Assembly (NCBI RefSeq): GCF_027887165.1
Contig: NC_077230.1
Coordinates: 327,344,415 to 327,408,414 of the forward strand
Direction of reading: 5' to 3'
Length of the DNA stretch: 64,000 bases
From: Monodelphis domestica
Lineage: Eukaryota; Chordata; Mammalia; Didelphimorphia; Didelphidae
Notes under the pieces: model-generated
The model's database searches: none
What the model was told of the DNA's origin: nothing
Seen by the model: the letters and a program-made list of their open reading frames with translations, nothing else
Program-made: the position numbers and the translations under genes
Part shown: positions 42,960-55,440 of the stretch, in pieces
Numbering within the stretch: position 1 is the first letter of the stretch
How the letters are laid out: the number at the start of each line of letters is the position of its first letter

Positions 42960-45440
42960 CAAAGTTACATTCAGGGGCCCTTTGAACACAGTAACACTTA
43001 ATCACCAGTTAGTATTTTATTTTGCAAAATGCTTTTTAAAACAACTCTCCTGCAACAGGTTATTTATTACCTGCATATTACAAATGAATAAACTGAACCT
43101 AAGAGAAATTGAACCATGGTCTCAGAATATGTTGTTTTCATTTCCCAAGACAACCTCCAGCCCTCAGAAGCCATTCTTTATAACAAGGCTTCTTAACCAT
43201 TTTTACGTCATGGACTAAGAAGTTGGAAGAAGGATTCTGGTGCTAAGAATTGTAATAAGGGACTATTTTGAATGGTAAATGATAACTAAGATTAGGGCTG
43301 TTCATCTTCTTCCCTTCTTCCCTTTCTTCACCTTCCTTCTTCTGTTGGTCTCTCTAATCAACTCAAGGGTGAGTTTATGATATTTCAAGTGAAATCATCT
43401 TTTTCTTCTCTAAATTAAGTAAGGGATTTATTGGGAAGACAGGAAAGATCAGAAATGGAGGGGAAGAGGGTTTAGGTTTTCCCTAATACTAAAATAAGTC
43501 TTAGGTTGAAGGATGGTGGAATATAGTTCAATTTGGAAAATGGCTGATAGGTCTGGAAGTTCAGTCACTATCACAACAGAGCAAATCAGAGAGAGCTGGA
43601 CTTTGTCCTTTTTCCTTCCGTCTTCCAAGCCAAAAGACAACCTTCAGGCTTCAGTCTCCAAAAGCCTAGAGACATCAGACCTCTTCTGTCTTCCAAGTCA
43701 AAAGCCAAAACCAGACTTCAGTTGGTCTGCTCCCTTCCTCCAACTGCTTCTCCCAGTCACATTCCAAAGCAGAATGCTCTTGTTTGAATGACAGTTCATC
43801 AGTCCCAGCTATTCCTGTCTTGTTGCAGGATTTCCCAATTTCTCTCTTCCACAATCCCCACTTCTTGTCTTTGGAAAAAAGATGCAATCAGCATCTTGTA
43901 TTAATGGTACTTACCTTTTAGATATATAGTTACATTTCTAACTATCTAATTCTTAAGACTGTACTATGTTAAATATTTCTCTACCCTCCCCAAACAACAA
44001 ATCCTAATCTATGTTAGCTATTCTGTCTACCTAATTTTATGCTAAGTTTGAGTATAGGAAAATGGTTTAGTAAGTAAAGAATTTACATGAATATAGTTAT
44101 GAACATAATAACAAATCATGTAACAATTTTAAACAATTTCAACAGTAGTTTGAATATGTAACTGTCTTATCTCCTAATGGCTATAAATTCGACTAAGTAA
44201 GATTTTCTATTACTAACAATTGTTAACCTAAAATCATAATGTAATCTAACTTCTATACGTCAAGTATATGTCTGTCTCTACTTCCCAAAGCCTTTGAACA
44301 AATATTCTAAGTTGTCCCTATCCTTAGTCATTAGAACATTAATAAATTATTCTAATATAACTTGTTAGTACATTAGTATTTACATATGTACATAAGTTGT
44401 ATCTATACAAATTTACATATGTACAAATATAATACATTGTTTTAGGTTTCTGTGCAAACTCATACAGTTAAGAAATTTCTTTTATCTTTTTGAATTTTCC
44501 ACAGGAATTTATATATCAGTTTGAAGTTTGTGTTTTGCAACTATGTATATGTTATATACTTACCCAGTACATGAGATTTTTCCACATTGTATTTAAGCAT
44601 ATGTATGTATATATGTGATGTTGACATGTATGTCCCATTCTTACATAACCTCATGATCACAAGTCCAAAATTTCAAAGCCCTTCCATGTCTTTTCATGTT
44701 GATTGTAGAAACTATGTGTCTTGGTCTCTTCATCCGTGCTGCATTCCACATTTTGTCTGTCGACGCTTCTTGAAGTCCTATGTCCTTTAATATTCAGGAA
44801 AACACAGGAACAATCAGGAATATGCATGCGTGTAAGATTTTTTAGATGTGCATGTATGTAAGACTGAAAATTTTCATTGTGCACAGAAATAAAGTATGAG
44901 TTCTTCATGAGTGCTTGTCAGTATTCATTAGTTGTTCTTCATGTGTGGAAGTAAGTTTTACATATGATCATCTTCATGAGTGGGTATGTGCAGTATGTAT
45001 AAGTTCTTGGATTTATGTTAAGAATATAAATTTGAAGTTTTCCTATCTTTGGATGTTTGAATTTTTCACAGGGGGATTTATTGTTTACAGTCTTGTAGAT
45101 ACATCTTGGAGATAGAATTTGGATATAATGTATTTCATTTGGTCATGGAGTTATGTTTTCATTTGAAATAACTTTGTTACTTTCTTTGCTGTTACTAATG
45201 TTGGCAGAAGACTTTGTATAGATTAGGTAGAGACTTTTCTTTGGAGCTAATTTTTAAAATGCATATTTTTCTTTTTGTCTGTTTTACTGGAGTGTTACTT
45301 TTTGGAGCTGTTCCATTTGCTTTAGCAGAGCTTTTCTATTATCATTTTAACATGTGCAATGCTCTCTTATCTGTACTTTCTGTTTTGGCTTTAATATCTT
45401 TCCATTCTGTTTTCTTTCATAGCTTTCCACTTATAGGTTT
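42960..45440. other. No gene recognised; AT-rich
   Basis: 43390-43900 has U3-like patchy composition. 43900-45440 is AT-rich with many short frames (for example 45214-45462 with two hydrophobic stretches), none with a domain. It may be internal sequence of the ERV whose LTR follows at 45445, but there is no retroviral motif to show it. Confidence 0.35.
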
Positions 45441-45444
45441 CCGT

Positions 45445-45770
45445 TGTAAAATGGAGATTTGAACCCCAGACTTCAATTCCCAGAAGTCCTTTGAAGTTCC
45501 CAGAATGCCCTATAATCTCCTTGAGTCCTCACCTGAGTGTAAGAACACAATGGGTATTTAAACTGACGGTACCACCTACTTGGCCTCTCTCCCTGCTTCC
45601 AAGCACACACGGCTTTCTACCTAGCAGGCCAGATGTAGAGTAAGTGGTTGTGCCTAGGCATGTGCTTTCTTATTTTGTATTTTCTTTATTTCTTACTCTT
45701 TAATAAACCTCATAAAAATATAATACTTTTAGCAGACAAACTAATTTTAACTTATACCATTCATAAGGAC
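45445..45770 (+). repeat. LTR, plus strand
   Basis: Starts TGTAAAATGGAG. Contains gggtatttaaactgacgg (TATA-type) and tttaataaacctcataaaaa (polyadenylation signal), the latter identical to that in the LTR at 61680-61962. A related start is at 19693 and 20507. It lies next to an ERV internal region of the opposite strand. Confidence 0.7.
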
Positions 45771-45878
45771 TGTTATTGATTATTTTTCTAGGGCTATTTG
45801 TTTCAGATGTCTTATTTATGTATTTTCATCCTTGTCAATGTTATGGGTGTGATGCAATTTTATATGTGAAGCATGGAA

Positions 45879-46385
45879 CTATGGATCTTTTTGATCAATC
45901 TTTATAGATGTTGTGGTTGTCATTACGACTGTTGTTCGACCAATCCATCTTGGTTCTGTAGGAGATTCTCTATTAAAGTTCTTGACATATACATTGCCTC
46001 CTGGTTTTATCTTACACAATGAAAAATCTAGTGGTATTCTTTGAACAAATAAGTCTAGTTTTCTTAGCTTGTCTAATCTACTTTGTATCTGTTTTAAATA
46101 TTCATGAAGTACACATTCCCCTTTTAACATGGACAAGCATGATGACTTTACTCTCCTACCATGGCAAAGTTGATGACCATATAGCATTTCAACTGGTGAT
46201 ATATGCAAGTCAGTCCTAAGTCTAGTTCTTATGTTGAACAAAGCAAGAGGTATAACATCTGTCCCCTTTAAGTGTGTTTCTGAACAGAGTTTACCTATCT
46301 GTGTCTTCAATTCTTTGTTCATACGCTCAACCTGACCAGAACTTTGGGGCTGATAAACTGAGTAATAATTGCATTTAATCCCCAA
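45879..46385 (-). pseudogene. pol: ERV integrase C-terminal fragment
   Basis: 168-codon frame. Near the N-terminus, YQPQSSGQVERMNKELK contains the last catalytic Glu of the retroviral DDE integrase core, followed by the SPVEMLYGH block and a C-terminal region ending with a WIGRTTVVM-like block. The two catalytic Asp residues lie upstream and are not present in this frame. The context is a minus-strand ERV relic with reverse transcriptase deleted. Nonfunctional. Confidence 0.88.
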
Positions 46386-47373
46386 GTTCTTATAGATTTC
46401 TTTTTCTAAGACTAGTCTTCATTCTCATAAGGTTTTGTGTTGTTTGTTACCCTATGGAACTCAAACTAATCTTGGTTTCACTCTTACTGCATGAATGGTA
46501 TTTGTTATGTTTTTGAAGTTAAGAGTATAGATGTGAAATTATATATCTATCTCCCCTTCAGTTTGTTCTTTAATATGTTCCTTCCCATTCATAATCAGTA
46601 TTTGTATAAGCCGTATGATTCAATTTCTCTATAAAGTCTTCTTGATTATCAACTCCTAATCTTGCAAAGATTTCCTCCAATGGTATACAACTTGTTCTGT
46701 GCCCAAAGATCTCATCATCATCATACTCATAAGATTTTGATTGTTCTGGCCTCAGGTATTCAATTTTCTCATTTGTGTTAAAAAAAATCTCATTCTTCGT
46801 CCGCTTCCTTATAAAGCTTGTAAAACTCATAAGGTTCTTCTAGATCACTATTTTGATCCATTATTATTACACCATCTGGTATTCCTTCTGACTATATGTC
46901 TGATTTTGGGTCACTGAATTCTGTAATCCTTATGTTATTTATTGGATTTTGTTCAGTGCCATGTAAAATTGTGTCAGATGTTGTTAACTCTGGTTTTCTG
47001 TGTTGATGTAAACCTATGTCACCAGCTTTTATGTTTCCCAAATCTGTTTTGAGTTGTTTCTCATTGACAAGCTTTAAATTCATGTTTTGAGATGATAAAC
47101 TTGATGGTAGGGGTATGTTTTAACAGTGTTCAAATTCATAATTTCCTTAATCTCCTTGTCTTAAATTTTTCTGTGATTCAGTTTTTGCTGTAAATCTGCT
47201 ACCTGTCTACTTTGATCTGTGTGACTGTAATATATGTATGATGCAGCATCTCTTAATTCAGTCAAATTCATGGTATCATATTTAGGAAAATAATGTTTGA
47301 AAAAATTTCCGAGATGTATGCATCCTTTCAGAAATTGTCTACTTATGTGAGATAGACTCTTCCATATTTGTTT
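46386..47373 (-). pseudogene. Degraded ERV internal region between gag and integrase
   Basis: Two short frames (46830-46570 and 47083-46892) without recognisable protease or reverse transcriptase motifs. No DTG or YVDD can be found. pro and most of pol seem deleted, or replaced by decayed sequence. Confidence 0.45.
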
Positions 47374-48298
47374 CTATGCTTCAGCCATTTCAGAAAGATG
47401 ATCAATAAATGATGCTGGATGTTCTTCCGTGTTTTGCACCAGCCTATCAAGTTTTCCCGAAACATTTGGTTTTGAACAGCACATTTTTATGGCTTGGAGC
47501 AAGTCCTCCCTGCATTTCCTTAGATAGGTCATGCTGATGGAATTAAGAGAAATCAAAGTCCTCTCTTTCCTCCTCTGTAGGCCAACTTGTCAGGGCACTT
47601 TCTGATCTAGTTCTATCAATGAACTGGCAATGCTCATGGGGGCTAAAAAGTTCTGCCAGGAGAAATTCCACATCCTCAAAATTGGGTTCAAAAATTTGAA
47701 AAGCACATTTTGGCTCCTTATGAGTTCTATGGGGCTCATTGATAAACTTTGTAAACCTTTTCTTCATGGAATCTAATTTCTGAGTAGTAAATTGCCTATG
47801 AACCTTTGAATGCAACACACTAGCTGTATTAGATATCTTGGTAATGTCTTTAAATGGAAAGATTTTCTCAGCCTCAGTATTTGCTTTGGTGTGCTTCTCA
47901 TTGTCATTGCCCTGTGCACTGGACTTTGTTTTTTTGGCTTCTCTGTCTTTATCCTTAGGTACATTGTCTGCCTGACCATTTCCCTTATCCTTTATTTGAT
48001 CTAGCCCTTTTGCCTTTAAGAATTCTTCAAACATGTTCTTAACTAGTGTCTCTAAGTTGGTATCCACTACCATGATCAGTGCTGTAGTTTTAGGAAGTAC
48101 ACATCTGTAAATGTTTTTAAGGCATGTCACAGTTTGTATTGCAGCCATTGAAATGATGTAGATCTGTGTCAGAATTTGCCAGAGAATGGTTTCTTTTTGA
48201 AATGGTATACTGCATATGAACATTGTTGTGTTGGTTATATGTTCCACAGAATCAACATCATATTTGTCATTGTACTGTACAGGATATTGTAAATCCAA
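47374..48298 (-). pseudogene. gag: ERV gag relic in two frames
   Basis: The 48298-47543 frame (251 codons) has a hydrophobic stretch (~36-58), then a Lys/Asp-rich charged linker (~95-140), then a capsid-like block with NFEDVEFLLAELF and a TSWPTEEE motif. The second frame (47556-47374) continues with YLRKCREDLLQAIKMC and EEHPASFIDHLSEM, matching the pattern of the capsid C-terminal part in the ERV at 30-33 kb. A frameshift at about 47545 separates them. Same superfamily as the 30-35 kb ERV, but a different, older copy. Confidence 0.72.
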
Positions 48299-48299
48299 T

Positions 48300-48985
48300 A
48301 GACTGAAATAGCTGCCAACACTACCACCCCACAGATCACTTGCTTAAACATCTTTGTCTTCAGGAATTGTGAATTCAATCAGTCTGGGTGCCACAGGACA
48401 CAGAAGCCACTCACCTAAATTGTTCATTAGGCAGACCAGATGGGTGACAGGCAATGAATGGTGGAGCTGGAGAAGGGTCCCCTATGACTGTGCCTGTCTA
48501 CCAAGCATGAAAATTATCCTGTGACTTTAAGATCTGATTAGTTGCTACATGCTTTGCACAACCACAAATAAGATTCAGCAAGCATTTCCTAAATGCTTCT
48601 TCCAGTGCAATGTCATGTTGGTGTTCTCTGAGCAAAAACGGATAGCCTCCCCTTCCTTACCAGTCACCCAGCCTTTATTTCCTATATAAGAGAGTGAAGA
48701 GAAATACAGGGACGGGTACAACAGACTAGAAATACCAAAGGTTATCAGATTTCTTATTAACACCAGAATTTAGGGAAAATTTTTTTAACAGGATGACTTT
48801 TACTCATGGGAACTTACCTTGGAACCCAGAAAATAATGAAGAACAAGTGGATTGCTTTGGCCATTTTTTTTAAAGTTAATTAAAGGAGGGAAAAGGCCAA
48901 GTTAACTTTTTTTCATATTCCTCAGAATTTTTCTGAATACTCACAGAAGTGCTTGTTCCCTCCATCCCAAGAAACACTTAGGAAC
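48300..48985. other. Gap between ERV relic and TMEM135 3' UTR
   Basis: No repeat or gene recognised. 48300-48500 may be ERV leader. The 48575-48763 frame is unsupported. Confidence 0.4.
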
Positions 48986-50957
48986 TCTGCCCAGGCTATT
49001 TATCAGCTTTTATTAATAAAAGTAAATCACAGAGTTGAATCTTTATATAAGCAGCAAATATTTTACTCTAGAATCTCAGAAAGAAAATTACAGTAGGACT
49101 TCAGTTGTTCCAACAAATGATCTTTTGATATCAATGAAAATAATAACTTATGGATCAAAAAGATTTTATTTTTACATGACAAAAAAAAAGCATTATAACC
49201 AAGGCTTCTGAGTGAAACGAGATACAAACAGCAATGTTTCTTGGTTATGGCAATGCTTAATAGTTTTAAACTCCTAACATGGAGCCTATCATATTTTATT
49301 GATTCCAGTGAGGAAAAACTTTTAAACTATGTTAATACAATTTGGAGTCGGAAACTGGCACAATCTCTTCCTAGTGTGTCCTGATGGCACATGTCAGCTC
49401 TTCAGAGTTAATCAAAACAAAATATTTAGATGAAACCAATGTAGATTTAGAATATATTACCACCAATGCCTTGATTTCTGTTGGTTTTCAGTTTGCCATA
49501 ACAACAGAGGATGGAGTTACATGGCTTTATGAAACTGAATATGTGGGATTAAGTATTTTAAAGGAAGGGTTACAATTCCAGTTGCAACACAGGTTCTACT
49601 CCATAATTAATTTAAAACGGGCTACAAACTTTTCAGCAACTAAATTGCATTAAAAAAATATAGTCATTCTTATTATATGTTCCATTCACAGCAGACATCA
49701 CAAGTGTCCAAGCTTTATTAGCTTAGAAAAGTACAATTTTTCCCTGAAAAGCTCTAAAGAGTGATCATATTTCAGCCACAGCTGTTCTGAACTAACTTCC
49801 ATTATTAGCAGTGACTATATTTTGTCACTACTTTATTTTAACACAGAAAAACATGGTGACAATGGAGAAAAGGCAGGACAAAATCTGAAGCAAATTTGTC
49901 AAGAAACTGATTTTTAACAACCAGTGGCATTTTGTGTTGTCAGGAGCTGTCATTATCAATATAAAATAACTCCCTGCCTATGGGACACATCTGAACGAGA
50001 ACAAACAAGGCTTTAGGAATTTGCTAAAGCTGCTATTCTAGAGAACTGCTCCACAATATTTTGATCCCTTTTGGAACAGCAATGGCATTAAAACTAGCTC
50101 TGAAGAATACAACCCTTATTAATAAAATCAAGTGCAATTAATCTACAGGAAGCTGGTACTTTTAAAAGTAACTTCTTTAGTGTTCACTTGTAATGCTTCT
50201 GTAAACATTTAAACACTGCATTTCAGATTTCTCAGATATGCCAATTTCCATTTGACAAACTATGATTTCCTTCCATGTGGATCATCTGTTAACTGGACTG
50301 CCAAAAATGGTCCATCTTATTACCAGGAAGGGTGAAGTTATCAGTGTTAACAACAGAGCTTTAAAGATGCTGTTACTGCCATATTTAATCAGATGGTAAA
50401 AGATACCTCTGCAACCCTGAAACAAAATGGCCATTGTTTTCCCTTAAATTACTTAATGACTAGGTAGCAGTATTTGTTACTTTAAATATGGGGCATTCAC
50501 CACCACAGTTGCCAAATGAAAAATTAAACCAAAATACAGTAGATCAAATTTGTGTACTTGTGATCCTTTATAAATTCTCAAACATGGAACTATTCTTAGG
50601 CTCACCAGGAAATATATTGGAATGAACTAAAGATATATTTTAAAGTATTATTGTAAGCATACTTTAATGTCATTTCATTTTTCTTGAGATCATTTACTTT
50701 TACTCTTAGACATAATTTAATCACGATTCTACCATACTGTCAAACACTACAGTGATCCACAATAATATTCTGGCTATGGAGGGAGCTTAATTATTAAGCA
50801 ACACCTTCCTAAAAAGCTTCAGTATTTATGATCAATAAAAAGCATTTCTCATTGAAATAACACTGAAGTGGAACATGGGCCCTCTTCTTTCTGTCCAACT
50901 CAATTAACTTTTCAGATCAAAATGATAATCACATTTAATCACAGTAAGGGATAGTCT
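48985..50957 (-). other. TMEM135: TMEM135 3' UTR (inferred)
   Basis: Follows the TMEM135 stop codon. About 2 kb free of recognisable SINEs, L1 and MIR, unlike both flanks, which fits a constrained transcribed UTR. Minus-strand AATAAA signals occur at 49169-49164 and 49013-49008; the latter is the likely main end, with cleavage near 48985-48995. The 49384-49653 plus frame is antisense and not supported. Confidence 0.65.
49008..49013 (-). terminator. TMEM135: Candidate polyadenylation signal AATAAA for TMEM135
   Basis: Minus-strand AATAAAAGCTG at the end of the repeat-free block. An alternative signal lies 156 bp upstream (49169-49164). Choice between them needs RNA data. Confidence 0.45.
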
Positions 50958-51212
<255 letters not shown>

Positions 51213-51664
51213 CTAGAAGGGAAGTGGGCTAATGGTATAGGTAATGGCAGAATAAAGGATGAAGGTGGGTAAGAAACAAACATCTATTCTACTATGCACA
51301 TATTCTACCATGTGTTACTTTTATAATTATTATCTGACTTGATCAGAAATCACTTTTCTCCCATGACTGTCTAATAATTTAGATAAGAAAATCTGTTATG
51401 GAATCTCAGGATGCATCAAGACTTATTATCACTTGTAACTCAATCTTTCTACCAGATATCAGATCTCAACTTGAGTATTTGTGAGAATGTTCCAATAAAT
51501 TAAATCACATTTTTAAAAACCAGCAATGATGAAATGAAGATTCTAATTTAAGATTCCTCCCATTTATAGGTCAAGTTCTTAGTCAACTGAACCACCTCGC
51601 ATTTTCTCATCCTCCCCTCCCCTCCCCAAAAAAGGTGTTAATATTTAAAGATTAATTAAATCGT

Positions 51665-52120
51665 TTTTGTTCAGTTGTGTCTAACTTCTCATGACCCTTG
51701 AGTTTTTCTTGGCAGACATAATGGAGTAGTCATTTCTTTCTTCAGCTGATTTTATAAATGAGGAAACTGAGTCAAAAAGGATTACATGACTTCCTCACGG
51801 TCACATGGTTAGTAAGTGTCTAAGGCCAGATTTGAAGGTAGGCTGGCAGTTAGGTGGTTCAATGAACTGAGAGCCAAAGATGAGAGATATCTTGGTCTCA
51901 AGTCTGGCCTCAGACACTTCCTAGCTGTGTGACCCTGGGAAAGTCACATAACTCCCATTGCCTAGCCCTTACTGCTCTTCTGCCTTGGATTCCATGCACC
52001 ATATTGATTCTAAGAAAAAAGGTATAGGTTTAAAAGGGATAAAGAAAGATTTTAACTTAGGAAGATAAATTTTCCTAACTCTAGGTCCAGCACTCTATCC
52101 CCTGTACTACTTTGCTGCCC
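51665..52120 (-). repeat. MAR1 SINE, minus strand, interrupted by another SINE
   Basis: Left part: tttgttcagttgtgtctaac, tgagtttttcttggcagaca, atgaggaaactgagtcaaaa, tcacatggttagtaagtgtc, ending agatttgaaggt. Right part resumes at about 52049 with agattttaacttaggaagat, then ggtccagcactctatcccct. The agattt(g/t)aa text on both sides is a probable target-site duplication. Confidence 0.88.
51843..52040 (+). repeat. SINE (WSINE1-like) inserted in MAR1
   Basis: gcagttaggtggttcaatga head, tcaagtctggcctcagacac, tagctgtgtgaccctgggaa, ttgcctagcccttactgctc, and tail attctaagaaaaaaggtata. Opposite orientation to its host MAR1. Confidence 0.92.
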
Positions 52121-52929
52121 AAAGCAAACATGGATTTTCAACTTTATAAGGAACATAACAACCTGAAAATTAATGGGAGAGGAAAAGAAATGGGGGAAGC
52201 CATCATGCTAAATTCTAACGAGTTTATACTCTAATAGGAGAAGATAACACATAAAGGGGTGGCAGAAGTAGGGAAAGTTACATGCAATAGTCTGGAGATG
52301 ACCAGGAAATAAGGTGAAGTCCTGAATAAGTCAAAAGTATCCTTTAAAGAGTCCAGTGTGGTTTGAGGGGTAAAATCCAAGTTTCTGGTAGAAATAAATC
52401 ATGGTTTCATTTTAGATTCTACTGCTTATTTTAAAAAATTATGACCAGAAAAATCACTTCTTAGAGGAAGAAAAGAAATAAAAAGTTTCAAAAAGTTATA
52501 TGTATTTAGATGAGTATGGCAGGGACCTTAAGCATTAGTATTCAATTGGCGGATAGAAGAATTTTTCTTTTACTTTGAGCACTTCTTTTTTCCTAGGATT
52601 TTGGAGGAGTTCTACAGAGCTGACCATATCTTTTATGGGTCTATAAGGTGATCCGTAAAACTGTTTCCCAAATGTCTGCAAGAAGGCTCTAGATATTCAT
52701 TTGGACCATCAAGCTGGGCTTGATGAACTAAAGAAGTCTGTATTTAATAAAGGAGAATGAAAAGGGAAAAAAAGAATAGCAGATTATGGACCTAATAAGG
52801 TAAAAATGGGTGTTTGAAAAAATATAATTATATAATTAACATAACTAATTAACAGCCACAACAAATATTTAACTACTTATTATTCAATAAAGTTTTTTAA
52901 GCCACAAACAAAATCAACAATTTAAATAA

Positions 52930-53130
52930 AGAATTTTTTTCTTTAAATGCCTTTAATACTTTAATTATTTTATTTTTATTTTTTATATATTTTTATATTA
53001 TTATTATATATTATTATTATATATTTTATATATTTATATTTTATATAATTATATTATATATATTTATTTATAAAGTATTAAAAGTATTAAAAATACTTTA
53101 AAAATACTTTAAAAGTAACTAATAAGCTGT
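52930..53130. repeat. AT-rich low-complexity with hairpin
   Basis: Nearly pure A/T. ATATTATTATTATA-type runs at 52985-53060, then aaagtattaaaagtattaaa facing aatactttaaaaatacttta (53075-53113), an interrupted palindrome able to form a stem. Confidence 0.85.
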
Positions 53131-54044
53131 ACTACTACTACTTTGGTACTGAATTCCTGCACTATCACTTTTTTGCTATTTTAAAAAAGCTAATATTATA
53201 TTATTATTCAATTTGGCCCCTTAGTTCATATCATTATGTTTTAATTAAGAAAGAACAAGAGAAATCAGAGAAGAATATAAAATGATTAAAGAATTGGATA
53301 TTTGTAGGGACAATGAATGGACTGGGTTAATTTAGGGTTAGAGACAGGGTTAAATTAATACTTATATTCACATTTTTGGAGAGGATTTCAAGTATTGAAC
53401 ATTAATAGTCAGCTGTTCTCCATCTTCAGAGGACAGAATGAAGAAGGGGCTTAATTTTTTAAAGAGATAACTGTTAGATGAGTAGTTAACTTCTAAGCCT
53501 ACAGAAGAGAAAAGTGTAGAATATCCACCTTTGAAAATCTAAAGGAATGGGAGAGAGTACTATCTGAATTGAAGGAGTCAAATGTGGTTCAGAAAGATAT
53601 TTTTAAATTTAGTGATTCCTTCTATGTTTATTAGTGCAATTTTTGGATAGAGGTCTTTAACTAATCTGATTAGCACATTAAGTATAAATTTTAAAAAGGT
53701 TTTGTATTTATGAAATTGTTTAAATAGTATACATTTATTATACATATATGCACACATATATTTTATAAATATACAACAGTTTTAAGTAAAATCACATTGT
53801 ATTAATCTAGAACCTCAGGCAATTCTAAAATATCAAAAGAGAAGAGGAAGCATATAATTATGTTCACTAAATGCAAACTTTGTTTATTCTCTGAGTTTCA
53901 ATTTGAGAGGAGAGTGGTGAAATTATATGATGTTTATCTGTATCATAAGAATTATCTATTTGCCCTATAAATTTTCTATATTAGAGAACTGAGAGTTTTT
54001 CCTTTGAGGAAATTTAAATTATTCAGATCATCTTAGTCACTTAC

Positions 54045-54112
54045 TTGCCCTTGGTGAGCCTTAAAAGAAATTTCCAGTAAGATGGTCGCAAGGTCTGAAC
54101 TTCCATGACAGC
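54045..54112 (-). CDS. TMEM135: TMEM135 penultimate coding exon (68 nt)
   Basis: Acceptor TCTTTTAG ends at 54113 and donor GTAAGT begins at 54044. Starts in phase 0 (GCT, Ala) and ends with two bases AA of a Lys codon. Encodes AVMEVQTLRPSYWKFLLR and then LTKG. This agrees with human TMEM135 as I recall it. The phase matches both neighbours. Confidence 0.96.
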
Positions 54113-54796
54113 CTAAAAGAATAATCCTGACAATCAAAATTCTTCCAAGATATAACAAAAATATAATCAATATTTATAAGATGCAATAGGCCTACCTTTA
54201 ATTTTTTGTACTCATGATATATTAATATTGATAACCACAACAACAGCAATACTAAATGTGTTAGTGTTTTACTTAATAATAATCAAGATACCCTTTTTAT
54301 AGACACCAATAGTCTTTAAATATTTTCTTTAGAAAATAATTTACTTGTTAGTCATCGGTTTTTAAGAAGTATATCCACTGGCTATTTACTATTTTACTAG
54401 CAGTAATAAACAAATCAAACCATCCTCAACTCAAAAAACAAAACAAGAAAACCCTGTTGAAAGGTATTCTGCAGTTACTTTAATGCAATAATAAAAGTGG
54501 TCACAGAACTTTGGGAGAATATAAAGAAGAAAATGAAAGCGTCATTTCTATAAAACTTTATTTTCTTGCTGGCAGTACTTGTTGGTATGACAGCAATGCT
54601 GCTGATATTGTCCCTTTTGGGATATTCTACTGACTTGGAAAGTACAAGAAAACTCTTGTACACCCCTAATGGCTTATTCTAATTGAGTTTCAAATTACTT
54701 TCAAACGGAACTTAACATCAATTCAAGAAGCAGATTATTTACGTAATAAAGTCTGACTCATGAAGAAATTTCTATTCTTAGTGATTCTTGTACTTA

Positions 54797-55018
<222 letters not shown>

Positions 55019-55269
55019 CTACAAAATAATTGGAATGCAAGGTTTATAAATGATGACACTTTAAATGAAAATAGAACTATGTTCTACATTAATTGTGATA
55101 TCATACTTTTTTGCTATTCTAAGCATGCAGCAATAATTTTAAAATATCAAAAATCTATTTATCAAACTGCTAATATGAATCAAGTTAGCCTACAGACAAT
55201 ACAAATAGGATCATCAGAACTGTTCCTTTTCATGAAGACCTTAGAATTTACTTGAGAAAATCCAGTAGC

Positions 55270-55440
55270 AGTTAGGTGGCACAGTGAACAGAGAGCCAGG
55301 TCTGGAGTCAGGACAACCTGGGATCAAATCTAGCCTCAGACACATCCTAGTTGCATGACCCTGGGCAAGTGTAATAACCCCAAATGCCTAGGCTTTGCCA
55401 CTCTTCTGTCTTAGAACTGATTTTTTTAAGTGTTTTTTTA
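55270..55440 (+). repeat. SINE (WSINE1-like), plus strand
   Basis: cagttaggtggcacagtgaa head, gggatcaaatctagcctcag, gcatgaccctgggcaagtgt, ccaaatgcctaggctttgcc; tail tcttagaactgatttttt. 3' end truncated. Confidence 0.88.

Noticed and set aside
49384-49653. 89-codon plus frame
   Set aside because: Antisense to the TMEM135 3' UTR, with no domain or known transcript signal.
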